Shown: in pieces, positions 24,534-33,018 of the stretch
How positions within the stretch are numbered: the stretch's first letter is position 1
Layout of the letters: every line of letters begins with the position of its first letter
From: Caldilineaceae bacterium
Lineage (GTDB): Bacteria; Chloroflexota; Anaerolineae; Caldilineales; Caldilineaceae
Direction: 5' to 3'
DNA: 64,000 nt
Assembly: GCA_022827195.1 (NCBI GenBank)
Contig: JAJDTL010000029.1
Span: 38,283 to 102,282, forward strand
Notes under the pieces: generated by a model
Told to the model about the DNA's origin: nothing
The model's database searches: none
The model's input: the letters and a program-made list of their open reading frames with translations, nothing else
Position numbers and translations under genes: made by a program

Positions 24534-24557
24534 GCGCCCCCTCGCGCGAGGGGGCGC
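24534..24557. terminator. 24-base perfect palindrome downstream of the HtrA gene
   Basis: GCGCCCCCTCGC is followed directly by its reverse complement, giving a very stable hairpin 12 bases after the HtrA stop codon on the minus strand. A TTTTT run appears only 12 bases further on, so termination is plausible but the spacing is not canonical. Confidence 0.45.
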
Positions 24558-24569
24558 ACAGAACCCCAC

Positions 24570-25976
24570 TCAGTTGCCGGCATCCACTTCCAGGCCCAGC
24601 ACTTCTCCTTCTTCGGCCTCTACCACGACGGTCGCGGTCCCGTTCACACCCTCCAGTGAAACGATCCAAACCCTGACACCGCCGCGAACGCCGCCGCGGG
24701 CCGAGCTGTTCAGGATTGTCCCTATGTCATTGGACTCGGCGACCGCCTCTGCGGCGATTTCGATCGCTTCTCTCATACTTACCCACTGCAGATCGGGGTC
24801 CTCGTTCTCCATCGCGGGGCGGGTAGCCAGCTCAACATCGATCGTGCGGCTCCTGCCGTTGCGCAGAACGCCGAGCTCGACGGTCTCGCCGGGCGACTTC
24901 TGCAGAATCAGGTAGCTGATCACATCCTCGAAGCTGCGGACCTCGATTCCATCGATGCTGACGATGATGTCGCCTCTGCGTACACCGGCATCAGCGGACG
25001 GACCGCCTTCCAGCGCCCGGCTCACAAAAACTCCGAGGACGTTGGTTTCCAGATTCAACTCTGCCGCGACCGGCGCCGAGACCGTCATACCGGAGACGCC
25101 CAGAAAGGGATAACGGTACTCGCCGTCATCGATCAGAGCCGGTACGACGCGCTCGACCACCGTGATTGGTATGGCGAAGCCTACACCTGAATTCACGCCG
25201 GCGCCGGTAATCGAACGCTCTTCGGTGCGAATTGCGAAGTTGACACCCACGACCCGTCCGCTGAGGTCCAGCAGCGGCCCGCCCGAATTGCCGGGATTAA
25301 TGGCCGCGTCGGTCTGGATTACGTCCGGCAGGGAATAGCGGCCGACGCGCCCGGGGTCTCCCATAGGGAAGCTGCGGCCCAGCGCGCTGACGATGCCCAG
25401 CGACATCGAGTTTTCGAGGCCGAAAGGGCTGCCCAGCGCGATCGTGTAGTGGCCGACCTTGGGCAGCGATTCCGCACGCACCAGTGGCCGCAGCGACACG
25501 CCGTCAGGCGCTTCAACACGGAGTACGGCCAGATCCGACTGTGGATCGCGGGCGACCAGTTCGGCCTCAGCCCACATGCCGTTGGCGAAGTTGACGATGA
25601 GCTCGGTCGCGTTTTCGACGACATGGTTGTTGGTGACGATGTGCCCGTCTTCATCCCAGACCCAGCCGCTGCCCTGCCCGCCCTGCGGCCGGGCAGGACT
25701 CCCCAACCGGGACGCCGGGAGCCGCGCCAGGATGCTGACGACGGACTGCGTCGCTCCTTCGTAGATGCGGGAAAGCAGTTCCTGGTCCGGATGATCGGGG
25801 GTTCCCTCTTGCGTAATGTATGTGATCTCTTGGGGTTGTGTCTGGTTGGCCGTGGCTTCCACGGTAGCCGGCGTGATCTCTATTTTTCCGATTCCGGCCA
25901 ATCCAATGACAAACGCGATTGCCAGAACCCCGACCACAACCAGAAACGTCCGCAGACTGACTGTTCTTGGTTGCAC
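24570..25976 (-). CDS. HtrA/DegP-type serine protease with PDZ and C-terminal PepSY-like extension
   Basis: A membrane-anchored extracytoplasmic protease or chaperone for misfolded proteins, 468 residues, GTG start with AAGGAAG upstream. One N-terminal membrane helix (10-30) precedes a linker and a trypsin-like domain with the full triad: His118 (TNNHVV), Asp148 (SDLAVL) and Ser231 (GNSGGP). A single PDZ domain follows at about 280-380 (FLGVSGM, then GVRRGDIIVSIDG). The last 70 residues are extra and resemble a PepSY-like fold (helix, then VWIVSLEG, then VVVEAEEGEVLGLEVDAG). A two-component system lies upstream on the same strand, which is common for envelope-stress proteases. That regulatory link is inferred. 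Confidence 0.85.
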   Translation of the reverse strand: MQPRTVSLRTFLVVVGVLAIAFVIGLAGIGKIEITPATVEATANQTQPQEITYITQEGTPDHPDQELLSRIYEGATQSVVSILARLPASRLGSPARPQGGQGSGWVWDEDGHIVTNNHVVENATELIVNFANGMWAEAELVARDPQSDLAVLRVEAPDGVSLRPLVRAESLPKVGHYTIALGSPFGLENSMSLGIVSALGRSFPMGDPGRVGRYSLPDVIQTDAAINPGNSGGPLLDLSGRVVGVNFAIRTEERSITGAGVNSGVGFAIPITVVERVVPALIDDGEYRYPFLGVSGMTVSAPVAAELNLETNVLGVFVSRALEGGPSADAGVRRGDIIVSIDGIEVRSFEDVISYLILQKSPGETVELGVLRNGRSRTIDVELATRPAMENEDPDLQWVSMREAIEIAAEAVAESNDIGTILNSSARGGVRGGVRVWIVSLEGVNGTATVVVEAEEGEVLGLEVDAGN

Positions 25977-26139
25977 TGTTACGTCTTCCTTGGTCTATAG
26001 GCCATCCCGTCCCCGATTTCGGAGCGGGTGGTCCGCCTCAACTCCTCCAATGGCCCCTAGCATAGCAGGATTCCACGTTGCCGTCCTTATCCGTTCCCTA
26101 AGGAGACTTTAAAGAAATCTTATCGCCGCTCCGGCGCCA

Positions 26140-27573
26140 TCAGGAACTTGTGTCGGGCTCCGCCAACTCTCTGTTGAGAGAGAGCAGGAAGCGCGCGCCC
26201 GTGCCTGCGGCCCGGTTATGTGCGGTCAGTGTGCCGCCCTGCGCCTCTGCCAGCCGGCGCGAGAGCGCGAGCCCGATACCCATCCCTTCGCGCACCCGCT
26301 CCTGTCGCGGGGAGCGGTAGAGAAAGTCAAAGATACGCTCCAATTCGGAGGGGTCGATGCCCGGCCCGGAGTCCTCGATTGTCAGTTCGACCGCGTCCAC
26401 TTCGGAACGCAGATCAACCCGGATTTGCCCGCCGTGGGGTGTGTACTTGATGGCGTTGTCCAGCAGATTGCCTACGATCTGGCCCAGCCGCATCGGGTCT
26501 GCCGCCGGGAGGATTGCATCGGGAGCGATGTTCGTGACCAGCGCGATCTCCTTTTCCATGATGCGCGGGTCATAACGGCGGCTCTCTTCGCGGACGAGCG
26601 CGCCCACGTCTGTGGGGACGAGGTCGAGCGCCAGATTGCGCATATCGTTGCGGGCCAGCAGGGCCAGGTCATCGAGCAGACGTCGCAGCTGATCGACCTG
26701 ATCGTCGATGCCGGAAGAGAGTTCCACGACCGTCTCCGACTCCGTGTCGTGCCGGCTCATCACCTGCGCCGCGGCCTTGATCGCGCCCAGTGGACGGCCC
26801 AGCTCGTGCACGACCGCGCTCAGCAGGCGCCTTCTTCCCTGCTCCAACTCATACAGCCGCTCCGACATCTCATTGAAGGTGCGCGCCAGCGTGCGGACTT
26901 CGGTCGGCCCCTCTTCCTTTACGGGGTTCGGCGCGGCGTCGAAGTTTACGGCGCGCGAGGCTCGCGTCAGGCGCTCGAGTGGTTGATCCAGCGAGCGGCT
27001 GAGTGCGAAGCTCAGAAGAACGGCCACCAGCAGCCCGGCGCCGACCGTCCCCCAAACGGTCCAGCGCAGAATCGCCAGCCGATTGGAGACCTGGGTCAGC
27101 TGCATCGACAGGTGCACGGCGCCGACCACCTCCCGGTCCTCGTTGTGCAGGGGAACAGCCACAGACGCGCTGCCTTGCCGTACCTGGCGGGCGGTCTCGC
27201 CGGCCAGGGCCTTACGCAGCAGCTCCTGGTCCGGCGGGCGAAGAGGAACCTTGGTCGAGGCGGTCGCGATTCCGGGCCTGACGACGATGTTGCCCTCTTC
27301 GTCCACCACATGGAACAGGACCGGGACCTGCACTTGCAGGCGGGCGAAGAGGGAGCGCGCCTGCTCTTCGTCCTCCAGCGCGGACAGTTCGGCCTGGTAG
27401 AGCCGTGAAATCAGCTCGCCCTGTCCGGCCAGCTGCGCGGTCGCTTTCTCGAGGACGTAACCGGCTTCGAGCAGGTAGTAGAGCAGGAGGCTGAGAAGGG
27501 GAACGATCACAAGCAGGGGAAGAAGATGGCTGATGGCCAGCCGACTGCGCAGATTACGCCACATTCGGGTCAT
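26140..27573 (-). CDS. Sensor histidine kinase (HAMP-HisKA-HATPase)
   Basis: The 477-residue membrane kinase has transmembrane helices at about 13-36 and 170-192 enclosing a 130-residue extracytoplasmic sensor that looks like a single-Cache/PAS-like fold (VLFHVVDEEGNIVVRP). HAMP spans about 193-245. The phosphoacceptor is His256 in VVHELGRPLGAIK. N-box NLLDNAIKY, G1 DSGPGID and G2 GMGIGLAL are present. It overlaps the response-regulator gene by 20 bases, so the two are translated together. A second ATG at 27564 has somewhat better ribosome-binding spacing. The stimulus is unknown; envelope stress would fit the HtrA gene downstream. Confidence 0.9.
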   Translation of the reverse strand: MTRMWRNLRSRLAISHLLPLLVIVPLLSLLLYYLLEAGYVLEKATAQLAGQGELISRLYQAELSALEDEEQARSLFARLQVQVPVLFHVVDEEGNIVVRPGIATASTKVPLRPPDQELLRKALAGETARQVRQGSASVAVPLHNEDREVVGAVHLSMQLTQVSNRLAILRWTVWGTVGAGLLVAVLLSFALSRSLDQPLERLTRASRAVNFDAAPNPVKEEGPTEVRTLARTFNEMSERLYELEQGRRRLLSAVVHELGRPLGAIKAAAQVMSRHDTESETVVELSSGIDDQVDQLRRLLDDLALLARNDMRNLALDLVPTDVGALVREESRRYDPRIMEKEIALVTNIAPDAILPAADPMRLGQIVGNLLDNAIKYTPHGGQIRVDLRSEVDAVELTIEDSGPGIDPSELERIFDFLYRSPRQERVREGMGIGLALSRRLAEAQGGTLTAHNRAAGTGARFLLSLNRELAEPDTSS

Positions 27574-28270
27574 CCTTGTCTGCGGGGGTCAGACGATAGC
27601 CCACGCCCCGCACGGTGTGAATCCGGCGGGGATGTGTCGCGTCTTCCTCTATCTTTGTGCGCAGCCAGCGGATATGGACATAGACGGTCTGCATCTCGCC
27701 GACCCAGTCCGGCCCCCATACGTTACTGAGAATGTCGGCGACCGGGACGACTTCACCGGCCCGGGTTGCGAGAAAGGCGAGGAGTTGAAACTCTTTGGGC
27801 GTAAGCGCGACAGAGCGCCCGCAAACCTTTACCCGGTGCGCGGCGCGGTCCAACTCCAGGTCGCCGACGATAAGCAAGGGGATTTCTGCGCCGCCGCGTC
27901 CCTCTTCTGCTGCGGCGCGCCGCAGTACGGCCTTTACTCTGGCCAGGAGCACATCAATGTCGAAGGGCTTGGTCACGTAGTCGTCCGCGCCCAACTCGAG
28001 GCCGACGATTTCATCCAGCTCGCGACGGCGGGCGGTCACGAAGATGACAGGCGCATCGAGAGACTGCTGCAGCGCCCGCAGCGTTTCCAGACCATCGATT
28101 CCGGGCAGGCCGATGTCCAGCAACACGAGCTGGGGTCGGATCAGGCGGGCTTTTGCCAGCGCCTCTTCGCCGCTGGAGGCGGTCTCCGTGCGGTAACCGG
28201 CGTCCTGCAGACCGATTGAAAGGCTGCGCCGCATCAGCCGATCGTCATCCACGACAAGAATCATTGTCAT
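27554..28270 (-). CDS. OmpR/PhoB-family response regulator
   Basis: The 238-residue protein has a receiver domain (1-120) with the acidic pocket at Asp8-Asp10, phosphorylation site Asp52 (LLDIGLPG), the Thr of VTARR and Lys of VTKPFD. The C-terminal winged-helix DNA-binding domain (about 140-230) has LTPKEFQLLAFLATRAGEV and ends with RIHTVRGVGYRL. It lies upstream of and overlaps the kinase gene, forming one two-component system. Target promoters cannot be read from the window; the HtrA gene is the nearest candidate. Confidence 0.9.
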   Translation of the reverse strand: MTMILVVDDDRLMRRSLSIGLQDAGYRTETASSGEEALAKARLIRPQLVLLDIGLPGIDGLETLRALQQSLDAPVIFVTARRRELDEIVGLELGADDYVTKPFDIDVLLARVKAVLRRAAAEEGRGGAEIPLLIVGDLELDRAAHRVKVCGRSVALTPKEFQLLAFLATRAGEVVPVADILSNVWGPDWVGEMQTVYVHIRWLRTKIEEDATHPRRIHTVRGVGYRLTPADKDDPNVA

Positions 28271-28321
28271 AGGGGGATCTTACCCGCTGCGCCGGACAGA
28301 ATATGTAGTACGCATTGCCCT

Positions 28322-28798
28322 TCAGTGCACGCCCACGCCGTAAGAATAGACGAGATGTCCTCCGAGCCATCCGCTGAGGACGACCAGCCCGATACCGAGG
28401 AGAAGCTGCAGGGTCAGGCGCCATTTCCCGCTGCGTTGGTCCAGAATATCGACCGGCGGAGAGGATTCGTCCGGTTCCGCCCTCTTGGCCCGCATCCAAT
28501 GCAGCCAGCCGCGGTAGAGCAACTCCGCATAGAGAACGGCCAGGGCCAACCCGCTGCCGGTATGCCAGTTGAGAATTGGGCGAAACGGTGCGTCCGGCGG
28601 CAGGCCCCCCTGGGCGACGATGCCGCTGACAATGGCCGCCAGCACGGTCAGCCAGCCGGGGAGGACGAGGCCCCAGCCAAGAATGCGGAGCTCTGCGCGC
28701 GGCCAGCGATGGAGGTATCCGAGCATGGCAAGACTTCCGCAGATTAGCAGCGCGATAGGAAAATGGACGACAGCGGCATGAATGAGAGACGGCTTCAT
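28322..28798 (-). CDS. DUF2231-family membrane protein
   Basis: The 158-residue integral membrane protein has four hydrophobic segments (about 10-27, 38-60, 78-95 and 128-147) and the DUF2231 opening with IHAAVVHFPIALL, in which a histidine follows the first loop. It ends GGHLVYSYGVGVH, also typical. The family is often found with cytochromes or copper proteins and may bind haem; the role is not established. It lies about 50 bases upstream of the response-regulator gene on the same strand. Confidence 0.75.
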   Translation of the reverse strand: MKPSLIHAAVVHFPIALLICGSLAMLGYLHRWPRAELRILGWGLVLPGWLTVLAAIVSGIVAQGGLPPDAPFRPILNWHTGSGLALAVLYAELLYRGWLHWMRAKRAEPDESSPPVDILDQRSGKWRLTLQLLLGIGLVVLSGWLGGHLVYSYGVGVH

Positions 28799-29118
28799 CG
28801 TAACAAGCTTCGATAGGTCGCGCTATCATTCGGGCATTCGCGACAGGTAGGCTGCGACAGTTTTTCGGAACTATCAATGCGGATCCCACAGCATTGTCAG
28901 CAGTACTTTACTTGGCATCACGAGGGGATCGCAACTTGGCTCCTGTATGTATTGCGGATCACTTACGGTGGCCTGTCCGGCCCATATCATTTCAGATATC
29001 GATAATCCTCTGATAAGATTGTCCGCAATAGTTCCGTAACAATTTCTGGCTATACTTGGGTTTGAATACGAATTCGGATACCCGCATCGATTCTCAACTA
29101 TAGGCGTATGGAGAAAGG
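28799..29118. other. Intergenic region between DUF2231 and msrP genes
   Basis: A 320-base divergent intergenic region, more AT-rich than its surroundings toward 29000-29100. A TATACT at about 29052 on the plus strand could be a -10 element for msrP, but no matching -35 hexamer is present at 16-18 bases. No ORF here is convincing. Confidence 0.4.
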
Positions 29119-30111
29119 ATGAGAACCATGGCACGCATTCAGATTCCCAAAATTCCCTCAAGTGAGATTACGCCGGAACATGTCTACCTCAACCGGCGCA
29201 GCCTGATGAAGGGCGCCGGCCTTGCCTTGGGCGCGGCGGCGCTGGCCGCATGCAGGATGCCGGAGATGGAGGAGGTGGCGGGCAGCGGCGAAACGGAGAG
29301 CGCGGACCAGCCCGAAACGACACTGGCAGAGGCCGGAACCACCGACGAACTGGGTGACCCGCTCAACACATTCGACCAGATCACCAACTACAACAACTAC
29401 TACGAGTTTTCCACTGACAAGCAGGCGGTGGCGCGCCTGGCCGAAGGCTATCCGACCTCTCCGTGGACGGTCGAGGTCGGCGGGCTGGTCAACAACCCGG
29501 GCACATACGATGTGGACGACCTGCGCAAGATGTTCGATATTGAAGAGCGCATCTACCGGCTGCGCTGCGTAGAGGCCTGGTCGATGGTGATTCCGTGGAT
29601 GGGCTTCCCGATCTCTGACTTGCTGGCCGTGGTCGAGCCGAAGTCGGAGGCGCAGTATCTCCGCTTCGAGACCATTCTCGACCCCGAAGGGATGCCCGGA
29701 CAGAGGAACAGCAGCTTTTACGAATGGCCCTATGTCGAAGGCCTGCGCGTCGACGAGGCCATGAATCCGCTGGCGATTCTCGGCACGGGCCTGTACGGCA
29801 AGGACTTGCTGCCCCAAAACGGCGCGCCGATTCGCCTGGTGGTGCCCTGGAAGTACGGTTTCAAGAGCATCAAGTCGATCGTCAAGATCGAACTCGTCAC
29901 CGAGCAGCCGACTTCCCTGTGGATGGCGGCGGCCGGCCACGAGTACGGCTTCTATGCCAATGTGAATCCGACGGTCAATCATCCGCGCTGGTCGCAGGCG
30001 ACCGAGCGGCGCATCGGCGAAAGGGGCCGGCGCGAGACCCTGATGTTCAACGGGTACGAGGAGCAGGTGGCCTACCTCTATGAAGGCTTGGACCTGGTGG
30101 TGAATTACTAG
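29119..30111 (+). CDS. msrP: MsrP: molybdopterin-dependent methionine-sulfoxide reductase catalytic subunit (probable Tat lipoprotein)
   Basis: Repairs oxidised methionines in exported proteins, receiving electrons from MsrQ. A Tat signal is clear ([10 protein letters not shown], Arg26-Arg27), and its hydrophobic core ends in a lipobox LAAC with Cys45, suggesting the protein is lipid-anchored outside the membrane. After an acidic linker (46-90) comes the sulfite-oxidase-type molybdopterin domain: the Mo ligand Cys150 in YRLRCVEAW, then [11 protein letters not shown] and [13 protein letters not shown]. Two ATGs (29119 and 29128) each have usable ribosome-binding sequence. msrQ follows, as in most operons of this type. 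Tat lipoproteins suit a single-membrane cell. Confidence 0.9.
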   Translation: MRTMARIQIPKIPSSEITPEHVYLNRRSLMKGAGLALGAAALAACRMPEMEEVAGSGETESADQPETTLAEAGTTDELGDPLNTFDQITNYNNYYEFSTDKQAVARLAEGYPTSPWTVEVGGLVNNPGTYDVDDLRKMFDIEERIYRLRCVEAWSMVIPWMGFPISDLLAVVEPKSEAQYLRFETILDPEGMPGQRNSSFYEWPYVEGLRVDEAMNPLAILGTGLYGKDLLPQNGAPIRLVVPWKYGFKSIKSIVKIELVTEQPTSLWMAAAGHEYGFYANVNPTVNHPRWSQATERRIGERGRRETLMFNGYEEQVAYLYEGLDLVVNY

Positions 30112-30264
30112 CAAGACAGCAGCGCTGTGCGCCCGCACTCGTGTCTGTCATGCGCCTCGGAGTGCGGGCGTACAGGAGGAATTCGCCGGTTGCGGACCGG
30201 AGTCGATTCGGCAGGAGTTTGCAGCCGGCGAAGAGTTGAGTGACGGGGCGCGGGGGATGAAGGT

Positions 30265-30921
30265 ATGAATATCGACAAGCTGCTTACAAAGACTTATATT
30301 CTCTGGCTGACGCATGTCGGCGCCTTGATACCGTTTGCCTGGCTGCTGTACGATGACTACACAAACGGACTCAGCGTCAATCCGATTCAGGACTGGACGC
30401 TCCGCTCGGGCAAGGCGGCATTCGTCCTGCTCGTTCTCTCGCTCGCCTGCACGCCCTGCAACATCGTCCTCGGCTGGCGAAACATTATAGCGGCGCGCAA
30501 ATGGCTCGGGCTCTATGCATTCAGCTACGCGGCCATCCACTTCTACATCTTTATTGGCGTAGACTACGGCTTCGCGTGGACCTACATCTGGCAGGATGTC
30601 GGCACCAAGCTGTATGTCATCGTCGGGTTCGCTGCGCTGCTGATTTTGCTGCCGCTCGCTCTAACTTCGTCGACTGCGTGGCAGCGCCGTCTCAAAAGGG
30701 CGTGGAAGAAGCTGCACCAGTGGGTCTACGTTGCCGGCGTCCTCGCGGTATTCCACTATGTCTGGGTTATAAAGGCAGATTACAGGGAGCCGGCGGCCTG
30801 GGGTACGCTGCTCGGTTTCTTCCTGCTCGTGCGCATCCCTGCGGTGCGCAAACGAATTGCCAGATGGCGCTCCAAGCCGCGCAGCCCTTCCGGGCCGAGG
30901 GCGAGGCGTTCACCGGCGTAG
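30265..30921 (+). CDS. msrQ: MsrQ: haem-binding membrane subunit of the Msr system
   Basis: The 218-residue ferric-reductase-like membrane protein passes electrons from the quinone pool or cytosolic flavins to MsrP. Six hydrophobic segments are seen (about 15-28, 50-66, 80-98, 112-132, 150-165 and 172-190). Conserved features include PIQDWTLRSGKAAF near 40, ARKWLGLYAFSYAAIHFYIF near 77 with haem-ligand histidine, and KLHQWVYVAGVLAVFHYVW near 149 with two more histidines. The C-terminal tail is basic. It starts 153 bases after msrP and has GGGGGA upstream. A strong stem-loop follows. Confidence 0.85.
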   Translation: MNIDKLLTKTYILWLTHVGALIPFAWLLYDDYTNGLSVNPIQDWTLRSGKAAFVLLVLSLACTPCNIVLGWRNIIAARKWLGLYAFSYAAIHFYIFIGVDYGFAWTYIWQDVGTKLYVIVGFAALLILLPLALTSSTAWQRRLKRAWKKLHQWVYVAGVLAVFHYVWVIKADYREPAAWGTLLGFFLLVRIPAVRKRIARWRSKPRSPSGPRARRSPA

Positions 30922-30991
30922 TCGCGGCGGAGAGCCGCCAGGCTCCGGGCCGATAAGCCAGAGAGATAGTAAGGCAGAGAGATAGACAGAA

Positions 30992-31035
30992 GGGGGCCCA
31001 TTTCGCCGTGCTTGTTCAGGCGAAATGGGGCCCCT
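30992..31035. terminator. Strong stem-loop between convergent genes (possible bidirectional terminator)
   Basis: GGGGCCCATTTCGCC pairs with GGCGAAATGGGGCCCC (one bulged G) around an 11-base loop, exactly between the msrQ end and the stop codon of the minus-strand gene at 31036. The flanks are only moderately T-rich on both strands, so termination is likely but not canonical. Confidence 0.6.
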
Positions 31036-31344
31036 TCATTCCTGGCTTTCCAGTTCGCACTGGGGGCAGTGCAGCGGGTCCTCCAGTTCGAGCAGATGAT
31101 TGCTGCAGACGGAGAAGGTAACTTCCACCCTTTCGGAGAGGAAGCGCTTCTTTACCTCAACTTCGAGCAGTAGTGAGCGGCAACTGGTGGTCAGCAACAG
31201 GGCGGGCACCGGACAGCTGTTGCACAGTTTGCGCCTCCAGGGGCGTTGATTGCCGGGGCTTGCCTCGAGCAGCCGGCATGTCTCCCGTTGATTGCCGCGG
31301 TGATAGTCCCCGTAGAAGTAACGACAGTTAACCGGTTGTGGCAT
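31036..31344 (-). CDS. Small cysteine-rich protein (unknown function)
   Basis: The ATG at 31344 has GGAAA seven bases upstream; an earlier TTG (31365) sits directly against a GAGGGAG with no spacing. The 102-residue soluble product has eight cysteines: Cys7, Cys23, the CX2C pair Cys41/Cys44, Cys55, Cys80 and the CX2C pair Cys93/Cys96. The N-terminal NCRYFYGDYHRGNQRETCRL and the C-terminal HCPQCE suggest two metal-binding knuckles, zinc or Fe-S. I do not recognise a named family. The pattern of pairs makes chance coding unlikely. Confidence 0.65.
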   Translation of the reverse strand: MPQPVNCRYFYGDYHRGNQRETCRLLEASPGNQRPWRRKLCNSCPVPALLLTTSCRSLLLEVEVKKRFLSERVEVTFSVCSNHLLELEDPLHCPQCELESQE

Positions 31345-31431
31345 CGAAATTTCCGGGCGAAGCAACTCCCTCGGCGCAGTCGCGGATGCCTCGAAGCATG
31401 TGTGCAGCCGTCAGGCGGGGGCGAGGGGCGG

Positions 31432-31465
31432 AAAGACAAGACCGCCGACATCGTTCGATCGGCGG
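31432..31465 (-). terminator. Probable terminator of the HARE-HTH-like gene
   Basis: On the minus strand, CCGCCGA pairs with TCGGCGG around a ten-base loop about 40 bases after the stop codon, followed by TCTTGTCTTT. The stem is good, the T-rich tail is interrupted. Confidence 0.5.
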
Positions 31466-31503
31466 CCCCCTGACCCGATTATCCGCTCAGAACGCGCGAA
31501 CGC

Positions 31504-32751
31504 CTAATTGTTCCAGAAGGGGACGTCACCAGGGTCGTCCTGGTCCCAGTCGCCCCCCAAAAGAAAGTCCGGATCGATGAAGAGACGTTCAGCCAGCTCG
31601 TTTTTGCGTCGTTCCTGCTCAGGCATCAAGAACCCAAACTCCTGCTCAAGGCTGACCAGCATTTCCAACTCGGCTTCCAGCAGGTGGAACTCCATGTGGT
31701 CAAGCGCAGGCGTACCCGGGCTATACTCCTCGAGGTCGCTCAGGTAGGCCTGGTAGGCTTCACAGCTCTCGCCCTCTGCATCCAAAGGAGAAAACTCGGA
31801 CCGCCCCCACTCGGACTGGGAAATGCCGGCATGCCCGCTCCCCTGGAAGAACTGCTCCAGACGGTCGACATCCCAGTTCTCAGCCAGAAACTGGAACGGG
31901 TTTTTGAGAGATTTTTCTTCACGGGGGGGCAAGTCGCGGCGCAGGGGCGCTGATTCGTCGGCGCTCTTGTCCTGACGCTCGGTCGTGTAACCGATATCGT
32001 CGAGAAAATGCAGGCGGCTGTACTCGTGCAGCACGAAGTGCATATCGTCCGGCGGAATGTCATCGCTGTACATCTTCTGGCCGATCAACGCCGCGGCCAG
32101 CTCCCAGGCCGGCATCGCCTTACGCGCCTTGCGGTCTCCGCTGACGATCAACTCGGCTGCCCGCGATAGAGCGGCGTTGCGGTTCCGAATCTGGTCTTCC
32201 TGCCGGGACTCTTTGGGCTGTAACCGAATGCCGTACTCTCCGCCGACCGCATCCTGCACGTGAATCAGAAGATCGTCCTGCGTGGTTCCGCCGATCTGAT
32301 CAACCCACTGTACAAAGGCGCGCCCAAGCCGCAAGGCCCAAGTGCCTTGTTCAATGTCGGCGTGGGCCTGCAGTGTAGGTCCCCCCATCAACTCAACCGA
32401 TATCAGTCGCGCATCGGGCTGATGGGCCTGAAAGAACTGGGGAAAGAAGACGGCATGTTCCAGTTCGTCCAGGAGCAGATTGCCTTTTTTGATTTCGTAG
32501 CGGTTGAGGGGATGCCGGAACCGCTGGTCCCGCAGCAGGCAGGAGAGCCATCCGAAACGCCCATGTCCCACCGGAATGGCTTGGTACAAGCGGTTGATCG
32601 CCTGATAGACGGCGCTGCGCGCGCCGTTGCCTACGGGTCGTCGATTGGCAATGCGGGAAACGAGGGCATCGACGCTGAGGGGTGTCCTGGAATTGCTCAG
32701 AATCTCGGCAACACAGGTGAAGTAGCTGGGATAATGTCTATCTTGCGCCAT
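31504..32751 (-). CDS. Protein with N-terminal HARE-HTH-like winged helix, unknown function
   Basis: The 415-residue protein starts at ATG with AGGAGG nine bases upstream. Residues 7-70 (HYPSYFTCVAEILSNSRTPL, then SVDALVSRIANRRPVG and SAVYQAINRLYQAI, ending in GRFGWL) look like the HB1/ASXL/HARE-HTH winged helix, a DNA-linked domain in eukaryotes and some bacterial regulators and nucleases. The middle (about 80-240) is mixed alpha/beta with no family I recognise. The last 150 residues are acidic and Trp/Asp-rich. A good promoter (32773-32801) and a 10-bp tandem array (32959-33018) lie upstream. Function unknown; a DNA-binding regulator is a guess. Confidence 0.7.
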   Translation of the reverse strand: MAQDRHYPSYFTCVAEILSNSRTPLSVDALVSRIANRRPVGNGARSAVYQAINRLYQAIPVGHGRFGWLSCLLRDQRFRHPLNRYEIKKGNLLLDELEHAVFFPQFFQAHQPDARLISVELMGGPTLQAHADIEQGTWALRLGRAFVQWVDQIGGTTQDDLLIHVQDAVGGEYGIRLQPKESRQEDQIRNRNAALSRAAELIVSGDRKARKAMPAWELAAALIGQKMYSDDIPPDDMHFVLHEYSRLHFLDDIGYTTERQDKSADESAPLRRDLPPREEKSLKNPFQFLAENWDVDRLEQFFQGSGHAGISQSEWGRSEFSPLDAEGESCEAYQAYLSDLEEYSPGTPALDHMEFHLLEAELEMLVSLEQEFGFLMPEQERRKNELAERLFIDPDFLLGGDWDQDDPGDVPFWNN

Positions 32752-32772
32752 TCAATATGCCTCCTGCGAGAT

Positions 32773-32801
32773 ATTATCCCATAAGAAGTTCGCTTTGTCT
32801 A
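32773..32801 (-). promoter_or_regulatory. Sigma-70-type promoter for the HARE-HTH-like gene
   Basis: On the minus strand TAGACA (-35) and GATAAT (-10) are separated by exactly 17 bases; each differs from consensus at one position. Transcription would begin about 15 bases before the start codon, leaving just enough leader for the AGGAGG ribosome-binding site. Confidence 0.7.
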
Positions 32802-32958
32802 CCAAATCCCCGCGGGGCGGGCAGTCCCGAATGGTGGAGTGTACCCGTATACGGAGGGAATACGAGAATGCTTGGCGACGGTTTGTAGCACAGAGCACGC
32901 GATCGGGCCTGTCGGGCCACCTTTACATGCGCTGATGTGAGCGCTGATAGGTGTGTAC

Positions 32959-33018
32959 GAGTGTTTGCGAGTGCTTGCGAGCGTTTACGAGTGATTGCGA
33001 GTGTTTACGAGTGATTGC
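32959..33018. repeat. Six tandem 10-bp repeats (GAGTGNTTRC)
   Basis: Units GAGTGTTTGC, GAGTGCTTGC, GAGCGTTTAC, GAGTGATTGC, GAGTGTTTAC and GAGTGATTGC follow each other without gaps, about 160 bases upstream of the promoter of the HARE-HTH-like gene. A period close to one helical turn would place every unit on the same face of the DNA, as in protein-binding arrays. Binding is inferred, not shown. Confidence 0.7.

Noticed and set aside
32959..33018. Considered as a CRISPR-like array
   Set aside because: Units are 10 bp with no spacers, so it is a simple direct tandem array.
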